Below are positions 10,941 through 19,324 of a DNA stretch of 64,000 nt, one piece after another. The notes under the pieces were generated by a model that saw only the letters and a list, made by a program, of their open reading frames with translations, was not told the origin of the DNA and did not search any database. Numbering within the stretch: position 1 is the first letter of the stretch; every line of letters starts with the position of its first letter. The DNA comes from an uncultured Collinsella sp. (lineage in GTDB: Bacteria > Actinomycetota > Coriobacteriia > Coriobacteriales > Coriobacteriaceae), in NCBI GenBank assembly GCA_900557455.1, contig USSM01000002.1, positions 1 through 64,000 on the forward strand, in the 5' to 3' direction. The position numbers and the translations under genes are program-made.

Positions 10941-11648
10941 GTGACTGACCACGTTTTAGACCGAGCGCATCTGGCCGAAGCCGTCGGCAACGATATTGCC
11001 GACATGGCCCATTTTTGGATGCTGCGGAAGTTTCAGTTTTTGGAGCCGGCGCGCGAGCAGTTTGAGATTATTGTCGACCCGTGGCTCAGCTATCGCACCG
11101 AGCCTTCGCAAAACGAAATCATGGCCTACAACATGGCGTTTACCGATTGGCTGCTCTTCGAGCGCCCCTATCGCCATGGCAAGACGCTGCTCGAGCTATA
11201 TGTTGACGAGCCGCCGGCATCGCTTTCGCCCGCCTCGCTCAAGCGGCTCGAGCAGGTGCGCGACACACAGTATTTCTCGCGTTTTGGCATTTTGGACAAG
11301 GATCCTGCGAACGGCATGGTTGCGCTGAAGGATACGCGCACCGACCGTCGCTTTGATGTCTACGACCCGCATATCGTGCAAAAGGAGCATTGGAGTGACG
11401 GCGCGATTGCGGTGCGCCTCGCCTGCGTCGACGATGTCTGGCTGACGGCGGGGCAGCTCTACCTGTATGACATCGCGCGCCTGAGCGACACGGCGGTCGA
11501 TGGGCCGGGTGCGGTGCATCCCGAGGACCTAGAGGACGGCTTCGACACCTCGTGCATCAGCTTCTTCTTGCGTCTGGTCCGCGACATCATGGGCGCCCAG
11601 GGGCGGTACGTAAAGTCCCTCAACATCTACGAGCAAGAGTGGGAGTAG
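10941..11648 (+). CDS. Hypothetical protein
   Basis: 235 residues, GTG start preceded by GAGGAGG. I do not recognise the family. The sequence is acidic and soluble, with aromatic-rich stretches such as DWLLFERPYRHGKTLLEL, and no signal peptide or membrane helix. Strong ribosome binding and even codon use argue that it is real. The lone position between gltBD and a repeat array gives no functional clue. Confidence 0.65.
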   Translation: MTDHVLDRAHLAEAVGNDIADMAHFWMLRKFQFLEPAREQFEIIVDPWLSYRTEPSQNEIMAYNMAFTDWLLFERPYRHGKTLLELYVDEPPASLSPASLKRLEQVRDTQYFSRFGILDKDPANGMVALKDTRTDRRFDVYDPHIVQKEHWSDGAIAVRLACVDDVWLTAGQLYLYDIARLSDTAVDGPGAVHPEDLEDGFDTSCISFFLRLVRDIMGAQGRYVKSLNIYEQEWE

Positions 11649-11684
11649 GGGATGTGACTGGTGTCGCCCTGCTGCCCTGACTTT

Positions 11685-11981
11685 GTCTCAATCTGTAACG
11701 TTTAGGGACAAAAAACCGGTCTACCTGTTACAGATTGAGACGAACGCTTGGGCGCCGCTGGTTTGTCTAAATCTGTAACGTTTGGGGGGCTGGAGAACGT
11801 CTAACTGTTACAGACCGAGACGTTTGGCACCTGGTTGGGGGAATGTCTCGATCTGTAACATCTACAGGCTAAAAGTCGACCTTGCTGTTACAGATTGAGA
11901 CGGAAGGTTGGCGGCTGCCGAAAGATCTTGTTCTGTAACAACTAGAGGCTCAAAGACTGTCTTCCTGTTACAGATCAAGAC
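11685..11981. repeat. 80-bp hairpin array B (4 units)
   Basis: Units start at 11685, 11765, 11845 and 11925, an exact 80-bp period, each 57 bp with arms as in array A. The last unit ends about 20 bases before the next gene's start. The 23-bp spacers resemble those of array C on the far side of that gene. Confidence 0.92.
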
Positions 11982-12001
11982 ATTTGTCAGCGGAGGCAAC
12001 G

Positions 12002-13078
12002 GTGACGATGGTCCATTTGTCTGACGTGGTGGTGATGAAAGTGTCTAATACCGTTCTCAAACACAAACATGCGACTCGCAACACGTTGGCGCGGAATAGG
12101 ATGCTCGCGCGGCTCACGGAGACGGCCAAGCAAGGTGCGCTGCTCGCAACGCATGACAATACCGAGCTCATGTGGCTGCGACGCCATGTTGGAACCGACG
12201 ATATCGCGGAGCCCGAGCCGTACCTGTTCTGTTTTCAGCATGATTGGGATGCATTGACGCCGGCGGAGCGAGCGCTGAAGACTATCAAAGGGCTTGCGGA
12301 ATTTCATCCCGATTGGGCGTTTTGGGGTTATGACGCGGCACTTTTGTGGGGTCTGGAGGTGCCGAATGACCTGCTCGGGCCGCGTTTTCTTGTTAAGACG
12401 GGTTGTTCGGTGACGTTGAGCAGCGGGTGCAGGTTGTTGCGTCCGCAGATGGCGGGCGCGCTCGAGCGTGTTGATGGCGTGCGGGTGACGTCGTTTTGGC
12501 GCACGGTGGAGGATTGCTTGCTGCGTGCGCCGTTTTCGTACGGGTTGGCGATTGTCGATTCTGCACTGCGGGCGAAAGGCGTATCACGTTGGGATTTGTG
12601 CGAGCGCCTCCGCGCCGATTGCGAGGGCAGGCGAGGGTATCGCAGGGCACAGGTGATTGCGTCGTATGCGGACGGGCTGTCCGAAAACGGCGGCGAGTCT
12701 CGGTTCCGAGCGTTCTTTATTGCGTACGGCTTTCTGGTTCCGGAGCTGCAGGTGGAGTTTCGCGATCCGCTCGATTCGAGCCAGGTGTTTCGGGTTGATT
12801 ATTTCTGGAGGCTCGAGGATGGGACATGTGTCATCGGCGAGCTCGACGGGAAGGGAAAGTATACCCTGCAGGATGGTGGGGATCGGGGGTCGGTCGACCC
12901 ATTCGTGGCAGAGCGTCAGCGGGAATCTCATCTGACAATGCTCGGGCATAAGGTGCTTCGGTTCACGTTTGATGAACTCAAGAACCCGGGGATGCTGGTT
13001 GAAAAGATGAGGCTAGCGGGTATTCCGCAGCGGGCCGATTTGGCTGAGCAATGGAAGCGGCAGTGGTGTGGGCACTGA
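12002..13078 (+). CDS. AbiEi-like / DUF559-type nuclease-fold protein
   Basis: About 358 residues. GTG at 12002 is five bases after a GGAGG box; ATG at 12008 is an alternative. The layout matches actinobacterial proteins annotated as type IV antitoxin AbiEi-like. It has an N-terminal helical domain, a middle region with SFWRTVEDCLLRAPF, then a Vsr/DUF559-like C-terminal part. Candidate active-site positions there are ESRFRAFF, RVDYFWRLEDG, GELDGKGKY and HKVLRFTFDEL, a PD-(D/E)XK-like pattern. No partner toxin gene is next to it. Hairpin arrays B and C bracket it closely, which suggests a mobile or exchangeable cassette. Defence or TA function is an inference. Confidence 0.65.
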   Translation: MTMVHLSDVVVMKVSNTVLKHKHATRNTLARNRMLARLTETAKQGALLATHDNTELMWLRRHVGTDDIAEPEPYLFCFQHDWDALTPAERALKTIKGLAEFHPDWAFWGYDAALLWGLEVPNDLLGPRFLVKTGCSVTLSSGCRLLRPQMAGALERVDGVRVTSFWRTVEDCLLRAPFSYGLAIVDSALRAKGVSRWDLCERLRADCEGRRGYRRAQVIASYADGLSENGGESRFRAFFIAYGFLVPELQVEFRDPLDSSQVFRVDYFWRLEDGTCVIGELDGKGKYTLQDGGDRGSVDPFVAERQRESHLTMLGHKVLRFTFDELKNPGMLVEKMRLAGIPQRADLAEQWKRQWCGH

Positions 13079-13086
13079 AGCGGACC

Positions 13087-13463
13087 GTCTCAATTTGTAA
13101 CAATAAGGGGCCGTTTGGCCTCGTAACTGTTACAGATCAAGACAAAAGGTTGGCTACCGCTAAAAGATCTCAATCTGTAACATCTAGAGGCCGAAAACCT
13201 GTCTACCTGTTACAGATTTAGACGTTTGACGATGGGGCTGGGGAATGTCTCGATCTGTAACAACAAAGGACTGTTTTACCTTCTAACTGTTACAGATCGA
13301 GACGGAAGGTTGGCGGCTGACGAAAAAACTCAATCTGTAACATCTGGCGGCTGAAAACTGGTCTACCTGTTACAGATTGAGATAAAGGCTGGGCGTGTGA
13401 CTGAAAATCTCAATCTGTAACATATGGGGGGTGTTTGGGGCCGTATCTGTTACAGATTGAGAT
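13087..13463. repeat. 80-bp hairpin array C (5 units)
   Basis: Units start at 13087, 13167, 13247, 13327 and 13407, an exact 80-bp period. Loops alternate between T-rich and A-rich centres, as if successive units were in opposite orientation. The array begins eight bases after the stop of the AbiEi-like gene. Confidence 0.92.
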
Positions 13464-13615
13464 GTTTCGTCAGCACGGCCAGAGCAACGCCGCGCTGTCT
13501 CCGTTTGTCCCTACATCTCTCTCTTCCTTCCGTTAACCGATATGTTTGACTTTAGTTCGCTGCATTAGGTGATAATGGACAAATGTTCAAGTTAATCGTG
13601 AGGGAGGAGCTCGAT

Positions 13616-14986
13616 ATGGCGTCTGCCGATCGTTCCACGTTGTTCATCAATGCGACCGTCTTGGATGGTTCGGAACATATGGAGCCGCAGCCCGACATGG
13701 CCGTGGCCGTTGAGCGCGGTCTCATCACGTGGATGGGGCCGAGTGCTGTGGCACAGGCGCCTGCAGGTGCCGAGGTTATCGACCTGACAGGGGCGTGTAT
13801 CATGCCAGGCCTCATCAATATGCATGTGCATCTGTGCGGCTCGGGCAAGCCGGTTTCGGCGGGCGATGCGGGCGCGCTGATGAAAAAGCTCGATAATCCC
13901 GTGGGGCGCGCCATCGTGCGCCATATCCTCAAAGGTAGCGCCCAGCAGCAGCTGGCAAGTGGCGTGACTACGGTGCGCGGCGCGGGCGACCCGCTGTTTG
14001 CCGATCTTGCCGTGCGCGATGCTATCGATGCCGGCAAGTATCAAGGTCCTCGTCTGGTGGCGCCGGGAACGGGCGTCACGGTGCCGGGCGGTCATGGTGC
14101 AGGACTGTTCGCCCAGGTGGCTAACAGCCCCGTCGAGGCAGCCGAACAGGTGCGCGATCTGTATGCACGCGGTGCCGACGTCATCAAACTGTTCGTGACG
14201 GGCGGCGTGTTCGATGCGACCGAAGTAGGCGAGCCGGGCGTGCTGCGCATGCCGCTCGATGTCGCCGCGGCGGCGTGCAAGGCGGCGCACGAGGTCGGCC
14301 TTCCGGTTATGGCCCATGTCGAGAGTACCGAAGGTGTGAAGGCCGCGCTTCAGGCCGGAGTTGACACAATCGAGCATGGCGCTCCGTTGACGCCCGAGAT
14401 CCTGGAGCTGTACCGCGGCGCCGCGGGTACACAGCTTGAGGACCGTGCGCCCAGCGTTACCTGCACCATCAGCCCGGCGCTGCCGTTTGTATTGCTCGAC
14501 CCGGAAAAGACCCATTCGACCGATACGCAAAAGAAGAACGGCGACATCGTGTGCTCAGGCATCATCGAGAGCGCTCGCGCCGCACTGGAAGCTGGTATTA
14601 GGGTTGGTCTTGGCACAGATTCGAGCTGCCCGTTCGTGACGCAGTACGACATGTGGCGCGAGGTGGCCTATTTTGCCAAGTATGTCGGCGTGAGCAACGC
14701 CTTCGCGCTGCATACGGCTACGCAAGTCAATGCCGAGCTGCTGGGGCTGGGCGGCGAGACCGGTACGATCGAGTGCGGCAAGGCCGCCGATATTCTGGTG
14801 ACGCGCGAGAACCCGCTCGATGACCTGTGCGCCCTGCGTGAGCCGATGCACGTGATGTATCGTGGCGATCTGGTACACAAACTCAAGGTGAAGCGTATTC
14901 CCGAGGTGGATGCCGAGCTCGACACGATTATGGCCATGCCGTCCGAGGCGCTGGCCGAGGAGCTCGCCCGCGACGGCGTGGCGTAG
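13616..14986 (+). CDS. Amidohydrolase-family metal hydrolase
   Basis: 456 residues of the imidazolonepropionase/prolidase-like amidohydrolase branch. The metal ligands HVHL follow GACIMPGLINM near residue 70, with later His in VMAHVES, TIEHGAPL, and the Asp of GLGTDSS. A small beta-sandwich formed by both ends surrounds a TIM barrel in this family. The ATG at 13616, after GGGAGGAG, is preferred to one at 13583. Substrate (cyclic amide, dipeptide or deaminated compound) cannot be told from sequence. It stands alone between array C and a terminator. Confidence 0.85.
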   Translation: MASADRSTLFINATVLDGSEHMEPQPDMAVAVERGLITWMGPSAVAQAPAGAEVIDLTGACIMPGLINMHVHLCGSGKPVSAGDAGALMKKLDNPVGRAIVRHILKGSAQQQLASGVTTVRGAGDPLFADLAVRDAIDAGKYQGPRLVAPGTGVTVPGGHGAGLFAQVANSPVEAAEQVRDLYARGADVIKLFVTGGVFDATEVGEPGVLRMPLDVAAAACKAAHEVGLPVMAHVESTEGVKAALQAGVDTIEHGAPLTPEILELYRGAAGTQLEDRAPSVTCTISPALPFVLLDPEKTHSTDTQKKNGDIVCSGIIESARAALEAGIRVGLGTDSSCPFVTQYDMWREVAYFAKYVGVSNAFALHTATQVNAELLGLGGETGTIECGKAADILVTRENPLDDLCALREPMHVMYRGDLVHKLKVKRIPEVDAELDTIMAMPSEALAEELARDGVA

Positions 14987-14989
14987 ACG

Positions 14990-15014
14990 TGACAAAGGGA
15001 CGGTCCCCTTGTCA
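14990..15014. repeat. GTCCC-type small palindrome
   Basis: TGACAAAGGGAC...GTCCCCTTGTCA forms a near-perfect hairpin just after the amidohydrolase stop. Related GGGGAC/GTCCCC palindromes lie near 10605, 15608, 53567 and 60750. Confidence 0.6.
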
Positions 15015-15021
15015 CATTCAA

Positions 15022-15060
15022 AAAAAGCCGAGGTCTCAGTGCGAGGCCTCGGCTTTTATT
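15022..15060. terminator. Bidirectional terminator
   Basis: AAGCCGAGG pairs with CCTCGGCTT (15025-15033 with 15047-15055). An A run lies on the left and a T run on the right, so it can serve both converging genes. Confidence 0.85.
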
Positions 15061-15079
15061 TTGTCCCATGGTATGGCGG

Positions 15080-15553
15080 CTACGAGCGCGTTTCCATCTT
15101 GGCGTGGCACTTGGGGCAGGTGACGCGGATCTTGCCCTTGCCCTTGGGGACGGAGAGCATCTGGCCGCAGTTGGGGCACTTGAGGTATGCCGTGGTCTTG
15201 CGACCCTTCCACATCTTCTTGGCCGTGCGCTTGGCACGTTCAAAGTCTTCCTTACTGGTGCCGGCCGCGCGTGAAGTGCTGGCCGCTGCGGCCCCGCCGC
15301 CCAAGCTGGCGACGAACTTGCCCAAGCCGGGAACATTGGCGGTCGCGGCGACAAAGGTCTCGTTCTCCTTGCGACGTGCATCGATGTTTTTGGACAGGCC
15401 GCGCAGCACACCAATCACGATGACGGCGATGGCGATCCAGCTGAGCCACTGGATGCGGGCTATCGATCCGATCATCGCGATGATGATGCCGGCAAAACCC
15501 ATTACGATGGTGAGCTCGTCAGCGCCATTGCGACCCTTCATAAAGTCATTCAT
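15080..15553 (-). CDS. Zinc-ribbon membrane protein
   Basis: 157 residues. Two hydrophobic helices lie at about residues 13-50 (ELTIVMGFAGIIIAMIG, then WLSWIAIAVIVIGVLRGL). A basic linker follows, then a C-terminal zinc ribbon with CPNCGQML and TCPKCHAKM. The ATG at 15553 is preferred to an upstream in-frame one. The type is common as a hypothetical protein in Coriobacteriia and has no assigned function. No operon partner: converging terminators lie at its 3' end and csoR lies upstream. Confidence 0.75.
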   Translation of the reverse strand: MNDFMKGRNGADELTIVMGFAGIIIAMIGSIARIQWLSWIAIAVIVIGVLRGLSKNIDARRKENETFVAATANVPGLGKFVASLGGGAAAASTSRAAGTSKEDFERAKRTAKKMWKGRKTTAYLKCPNCGQMLSVPKGKGKIRVTCPKCHAKMETRS

Positions 15554-15607
15554 GCAAATTGCCTTTCGTTTGATATGCTGCACGCCTTTATACCCGATTT
15601 AGAGCAA

Positions 15608-15655
15608 GGGGGACAGGTTAATCTGCATCAAGGTGGTGCAAACATACCTGTCCCC
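15608..15655. repeat. GGGGACAGGT inverted repeat
   Basis: GGGGGACAGGT near 15608 is mirrored by ACCTGTCCCCG near 15646, with further GTCCCC copies to 15690. This is an intergenic palindrome between the zinc-ribbon gene and csoR. Confidence 0.5.
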
Positions 15656-15699
15656 GGAACACCAAGACGGTGCAAAGAAGTCTGTCCCCAATGCCCCAA

Positions 15700-15972
15700 T
15701 TACTTGGAGAGCTTGTCGACGACGCGTTCGATCTCGGCGAGCTTGGCGGCTTTGAGGTCTTCGTCGCCCGATTCGATGGCCGAGGCGACGCAGCCCTCGA
15801 TGTGAGCCTTGAGCACATCGGCGTTGATGCGGGCGATGAGCGCCTGCGTGGCCATGAGCTGCGTGGAAATATCGACGCAGTAGCGGTCCTCCTCGACCAT
15901 CCGCAGGATGCCGTCGATCTGACCACGTGCCGTTTTGAGCATGCGGGTCACCGATTTATGGTCTGCCATCAT
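15700..15972 (-). CDS. csoR: CsoR-family copper-sensing repressor
   Basis: A 90-residue all-helical repressor of the DUF156/CsoR family. The Cu(I)-binding triad is in place: Cys32 (DRYCVD), His57 and Cys61 (AHIEGC). GQIDGILRMVEED is the characteristic first helix. CsoR releases its operator when copper binds, which turns on efflux. Its neighbours copZ and copA are the expected targets, and a CsoR-like site lies ahead of copA. Start is the first of two adjacent ATGs after a GAGGA box. Confidence 0.92.
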   Translation of the reverse strand: MMADHKSVTRMLKTARGQIDGILRMVEEDRYCVDISTQLMATQALIARINADVLKAHIEGCVASAIESGDEDLKAAKLAEIERVVDKLSK

Positions 15973-16014
15973 GGCGGGTCCTCGTTTCTGGTCGATCTTC
16001 CGGATGCCCCCGTC

Positions 16015-16081
16015 AGTTGCGGTGAAATACGGACTGTTTAAAGGCCTAGGGCGGCTCAACAGTCCGTATTTCACCGCAACT
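16015..16081. repeat. 67-bp palindromic repeat, copy 2
   Basis: Arms AGTTGCGGTGAAATACGGAC / GTCCGTATTTCACCGCAACT flank a short GC-rich loop. It lies between copZ and csoR, and the arms pair perfectly over at least 20 bases. Confidence 0.9.
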
Positions 16082-16107
16082 TCTGGGGATTGAGTAGACA
16101 GCGTCTG

Positions 16108-16329
16108 CTACGCGGCGGTTACGGACAGGGCATGGAACTTCTCGCCCGCGGCCTCGACAGCGGCGGCGAGCTGCTCGGCGGTCACGGTGTCGGCACACTC
16201 CACCTGGACGGTCTGGGTCTCGTGATCGGCGTCGGCGTCGGTCACGCCGGCTACGTTGAGCAGCGCCGTCTCGACGGTGGCGTCGCAGTGGCCGCACATA
16301 AGGCCAGACGTTTTAACGATGTAGTTCAT
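16108..16329 (-). CDS. copZ: Copper chaperone CopZ-like protein
   Basis: A 73-residue single heavy-metal-associated domain that shuttles Cu(I) to the export ATPase. The metal site is MCGHC at residues 11-15, followed by DATVETALLNVAGV, typical of the ferredoxin-like HMA fold. It is encoded between copA and csoR on the same strand, with 67-bp palindromes on both sides. A GGAGATAAT box precedes the ATG. Confidence 0.9.
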   Translation of the reverse strand: MNYIVKTSGLMCGHCDATVETALLNVAGVTDADADHETQTVQVECADTVTAEQLAAAVEAAGEKFHALSVTAA

Positions 16330-16357
16330 GATTATCTCCTTTTCGTTGAGTACCTAA

Positions 16358-16424
16358 AGTTGCGGTGGAATACGGACTAAATAGCGGTTTAGCTAAGCAT
16401 GTTACGCCTTATTTCACCGCAACT
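16358..16424. repeat. 67-bp palindromic repeat, copy 3
   Basis: Same length and outer arms as the other copies, but with diverged inner arms. Its right end overlaps the last codons and the stop of copA. Confidence 0.85.
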
Positions 16425-18754
16425 GATGGCTTAAAGGTTCGCAGGCGCAGCGCATTGCTTACGACGCACACGCTCGACAGGCTCATGGCCGCGGCGCCAA
16501 ACATCGGCGAGAGTTGCCAACCGGTGAGGGGGAAGAACACGCCCGCGGCGAGCGGAATGCCGATGCCGTTGTAGAACAGCGCCCAGAACAGGCCCTGCTT
16601 GATGTTGCGAATCGTGGCGCGCGAAAGCTCGATGGCGCGGGCGACGTCCATGAGGTCGCTGCGCATGAGCACGACATCCGCCCCCTCCTTGGCGATGTCG
16701 GCGCCGGTGCCGATCGCAAGGCCCACGTCGGCGCGCGCCAGGGCGGGGGAGTCGTTGATGCCGTCGCCCACCATGGCGACCTTGCCGCCCGCATCCTGCA
16801 GCTCGCGGACGTGGCACTCCTTGTCGGCAGGGAGGACGTCGGCGATGACCTGCTTGCTGCTCAGTCCCACGCGGCGGGCGATTGCTTCGGCCGTCACACG
16901 GTTGTCGCCGGTGAGCATGCGCACGTCGACGTCGAGCTTGTGGAGCGCGGCGATGGCCTCGGCGCTCGTCTCTTTGACCTCGTCGGCCACGGCGATGGTA
17001 CCGACAAGCTCGCTGTTCTTGGCAAAGAATAGCGGTGTTTTGCCCTCGGCGGCGAACTGTTCGGCAAGGCCGGCGGGAACCTTCGCGCCCAGCTCGTCCA
17101 TCAGGCGTACGTTGCCGGCTGCGATGACATTTTGTCCCTCGCGCGCCGTAACGCCACGACCGGGCACGGCGGCAAAGTCCTCGACCATGCGCGCGACAAT
17201 TCCGCGCGCCTCGCACTCGGCCATAATCGCCTCGGCCAGCGGGTGCTCGCTTGAGCGCTCCAACGCGGCGGCCAGCTTGAGCAGCGCCTTTTCGCTCATG
17301 GCGGGCGAGCCGTCGGCGCGCGTCGCTACTACGATATCGGTCACGGCGGGCTTGCCGCGGGTGACCGTGCCCGTCTTATCGAGCACCACGGTGCCCACGC
17401 TGCGCAGGTTCTCCAGCGCCTCGGCGCTCTTAAACAGAATGCCCATCTCGGCGCCCTTGCCGGTACCTACCATAATGGCGACGGGCGTGGCTAGGCCGAG
17501 TGCGCACGGACAGCTGATCACCAACACCGCCACGCCGGAGGTGAGTGCCTCGTTTATGCTGCCGGTCGGCGCCATCCACACCGCAAAGGTCACGGCCGAG
17601 ATCACGAACACCACGGGCACGAACACACCGGCGACCTTGTCGGCCATGCGGGCGATGGGCGCCTTGGTTGCGTTGGCGTCCTCGACGAGTTGGATAATCT
17701 TGGCGAGCGATGTTTCGGTACCCACCCGTGTGGCGCGGAAGGTAAACGAACCGGTGCGGTTGACGGTGGCGGCGTTGACGGTGTCGCCGGCGGTCTTTTC
17801 CACGGGGATGGACTCGCCGGTGAGCGCGCTTTCATCGACTGCCGAGGCGCCCTCGAGCACCACACCGTCGACGGGGATGGACTCGCCGGGGCGCACGCGA
17901 AGGACCTGGCCGGGAAGGATGCTGTCGACGTCGACGGTGGTCTCGGTGCCGTTCTCTGCCACGACGGTCGCGGTCTTGGGCGCCAGGTCGATCAGCGCCT
18001 CGATGGCGCCGCCGGTTTTTGACTTGCTGCGCGTCTCGAGGTATTTGCCCACGGTGACGAGCGACAGGATCGTGCCTGCGCTCTCAAAATACAGATTGTC
18101 CATGCTCGTCATCATGGCCTCGTGGACCTGACCCGCGGCTAGCTGGTCGGCCATGATGAACATGGCGTAGAGCGACCAGGCGACGGAAGCGGTGGCGCCC
18201 ACGGCGATGAGGGCGTCCATGGTGGGCGCGCCGTGCGCGAGCGATTTAAACCCGTTGATAAAGTACGCGTCGTTGACATAGACGATGGGGATGAGCAGGA
18301 CGAGCTCGGTGAGGGCGAGCGTCATGCTGTGGGTATGGTCGGTGAAAATGCCGGGCAGCGGCCAGCCGAGCATATGCCCCATGCCTATGTAGAACAGTGG
18401 GATGAGGAATGCGATCGAGACGATGAGGCGGGTGCGCATGGCAGAGGCGGCGGCCTCCAGCTTTTTGGTCGGCGACTCCATATGGGCGGCGCCGGACCTG
18501 GCTTGTGCGCCGTCGCTTGAGCCGGCGGTACCGGTGCCCGCATCGACGGGCGAGGCCGAGTAGCCCGCGCGGTCGACGGCGGTGCAGATATCGTCGGGGG
18601 AGACCTGCGCGGGGTCATAGTCGACCATCATGGAACCGGCGAGCAGGTTGACCGCGACGCTTTGGACGCCGTCGAGTTTGCTCACGGCGCGGTCCACGTG
18701 TGCCTGGCAGGCGGCGCATGTCATGCCACCCACGTCGAACTTATCTTGAGCCAT
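16409..18754 (-). CDS. copA: Copper-exporting P1B-type ATPase
   Basis: 781 residues. One N-terminal HMA domain has GMTCAAC (Cys13, Cys16). A linker and eight membrane helices follow, with the CPC ion-binding motif ([11 protein letters not shown], near residue 416), the phosphorylated Asp in DKTGT near 458, and [10 protein letters not shown] near 661. It pumps Cu(I) out of the cytoplasm. The last codons, ending in Val-Ala-Val-Lys and the stop, are supplied by the 67-bp palindrome, so the C-terminus was probably altered by repeat insertion. A GGAGAAG box precedes the ATG. csoR and copZ lie downstream on the same strand. Confidence 0.96.
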   Translation of the reverse strand: MAQDKFDVGGMTCAACQAHVDRAVSKLDGVQSVAVNLLAGSMMVDYDPAQVSPDDICTAVDRAGYSASPVDAGTGTAGSSDGAQARSGAAHMESPTKKLEAAASAMRTRLIVSIAFLIPLFYIGMGHMLGWPLPGIFTDHTHSMTLALTELVLLIPIVYVNDAYFINGFKSLAHGAPTMDALIAVGATASVAWSLYAMFIMADQLAAGQVHEAMMTSMDNLYFESAGTILSLVTVGKYLETRSKSKTGGAIEALIDLAPKTATVVAENGTETTVDVDSILPGQVLRVRPGESIPVDGVVLEGASAVDESALTGESIPVEKTAGDTVNAATVNRTGSFTFRATRVGTETSLAKIIQLVEDANATKAPIARMADKVAGVFVPVVFVISAVTFAVWMAPTGSINEALTSGVAVLVISCPCALGLATPVAIMVGTGKGAEMGILFKSAEALENLRSVGTVVLDKTGTVTRGKPAVTDIVVATRADGSPAMSEKALLKLAAALERSSEHPLAEAIMAECEARGIVARMVEDFAAVPGRGVTAREGQNVIAAGNVRLMDELGAKVPAGLAEQFAAEGKTPLFFAKNSELVGTIAVADEVKETSAEAIAALHKLDVDVRMLTGDNRVTAEAIARRVGLSSKQVIADVLPADKECHVRELQDAGGKVAMVGDGINDSPALARADVGLAIGTGADIAKEGADVVLMRSDLMDVARAIELSRATIRNIKQGLFWALFYNGIGIPLAAGVFFPLTGWQLSPMFGAAAMSLSSVCVVSNALRLRTFKPSVAVK

Positions 18755-18806
18755 GGCTTCTCCTTTCTGTTGTTCGGTGTCGGAATTGTTAACCTGCCGA
18801 TACTAT

Positions 18807-18832
18807 ACACCCATACCCCCTGGGGGTGTCTA
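18807..18832 (-). promoter_or_regulatory. Probable CsoR operator in copA promoter
   Basis: TACCCCCTGGGGGT forms a G/C-rich palindrome flanked by TA-rich sequence (TATAC before, TCTAGTAC after). This is the form known for CsoR/RcnR-family operators. It lies 55-80 bases ahead of copA and overlaps a TATAGT -10-like box read on the minus strand. Confidence 0.7.
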
Positions 18833-18905
18833 GTACAGAATAAATGTATGACATCTCGCTACAGATGAGGGTAGTTGGTTGACCGATGGTCCGCCCCAAC
18901 AAATC

Positions 18906-19282
18906 ATCTCAATCTGTAACATCTGGATCGGTTTTGAGCCGTAACTGTTACAGATTTAGACAAACATTTCAGCCGAAAACTAACGTCTCGATCTGTAACA
19001 ACTAGACCCCGTTTTACCGAGTATTTGTTACAGATCAAGACAAACAGTTGGCAGCAAACTCAATGTCTCAACCTGTAACATCTAGCAGTGAAAATGACCT
19101 CTAACTGTTACAGATCGAGACGGACCGTCCGCGGTCAACTCAAATGTCTTGATCTGTAACATCTAGAGAGGTTTTTAACCCCTTACTGTTACAGATTGAG
19201 ATGTTGTCTCGCGGGGCTGGGGTTTGTCTCGTTCTGTAACATCTAGACCTGTATCTGCCGAGCTGGTGTTACAGATCAAGAC
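18906..19282. repeat. 80-bp hairpin array D (5 units)
   Basis: Units start at about 18906, 18985, 19065, 19146 and 19226, 79-81 bp apart, with the same arms as arrays A-C. The array fills most of the 570-bp gap between copA and the first kinase gene. I see no gene in the gap. Confidence 0.9.
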
Positions 19283-19324
19283 AATTGTCGGGGTGGGGTC
19301 CCGTCACGGCAAGACTCCCGCCGC

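Noticed and set aside
10612..10944. 110-codon open frame after gltD
   Set aside because: It starts inside the terminator structure, lacks a ribosome binding site and overlaps the start of a better-supported gene.
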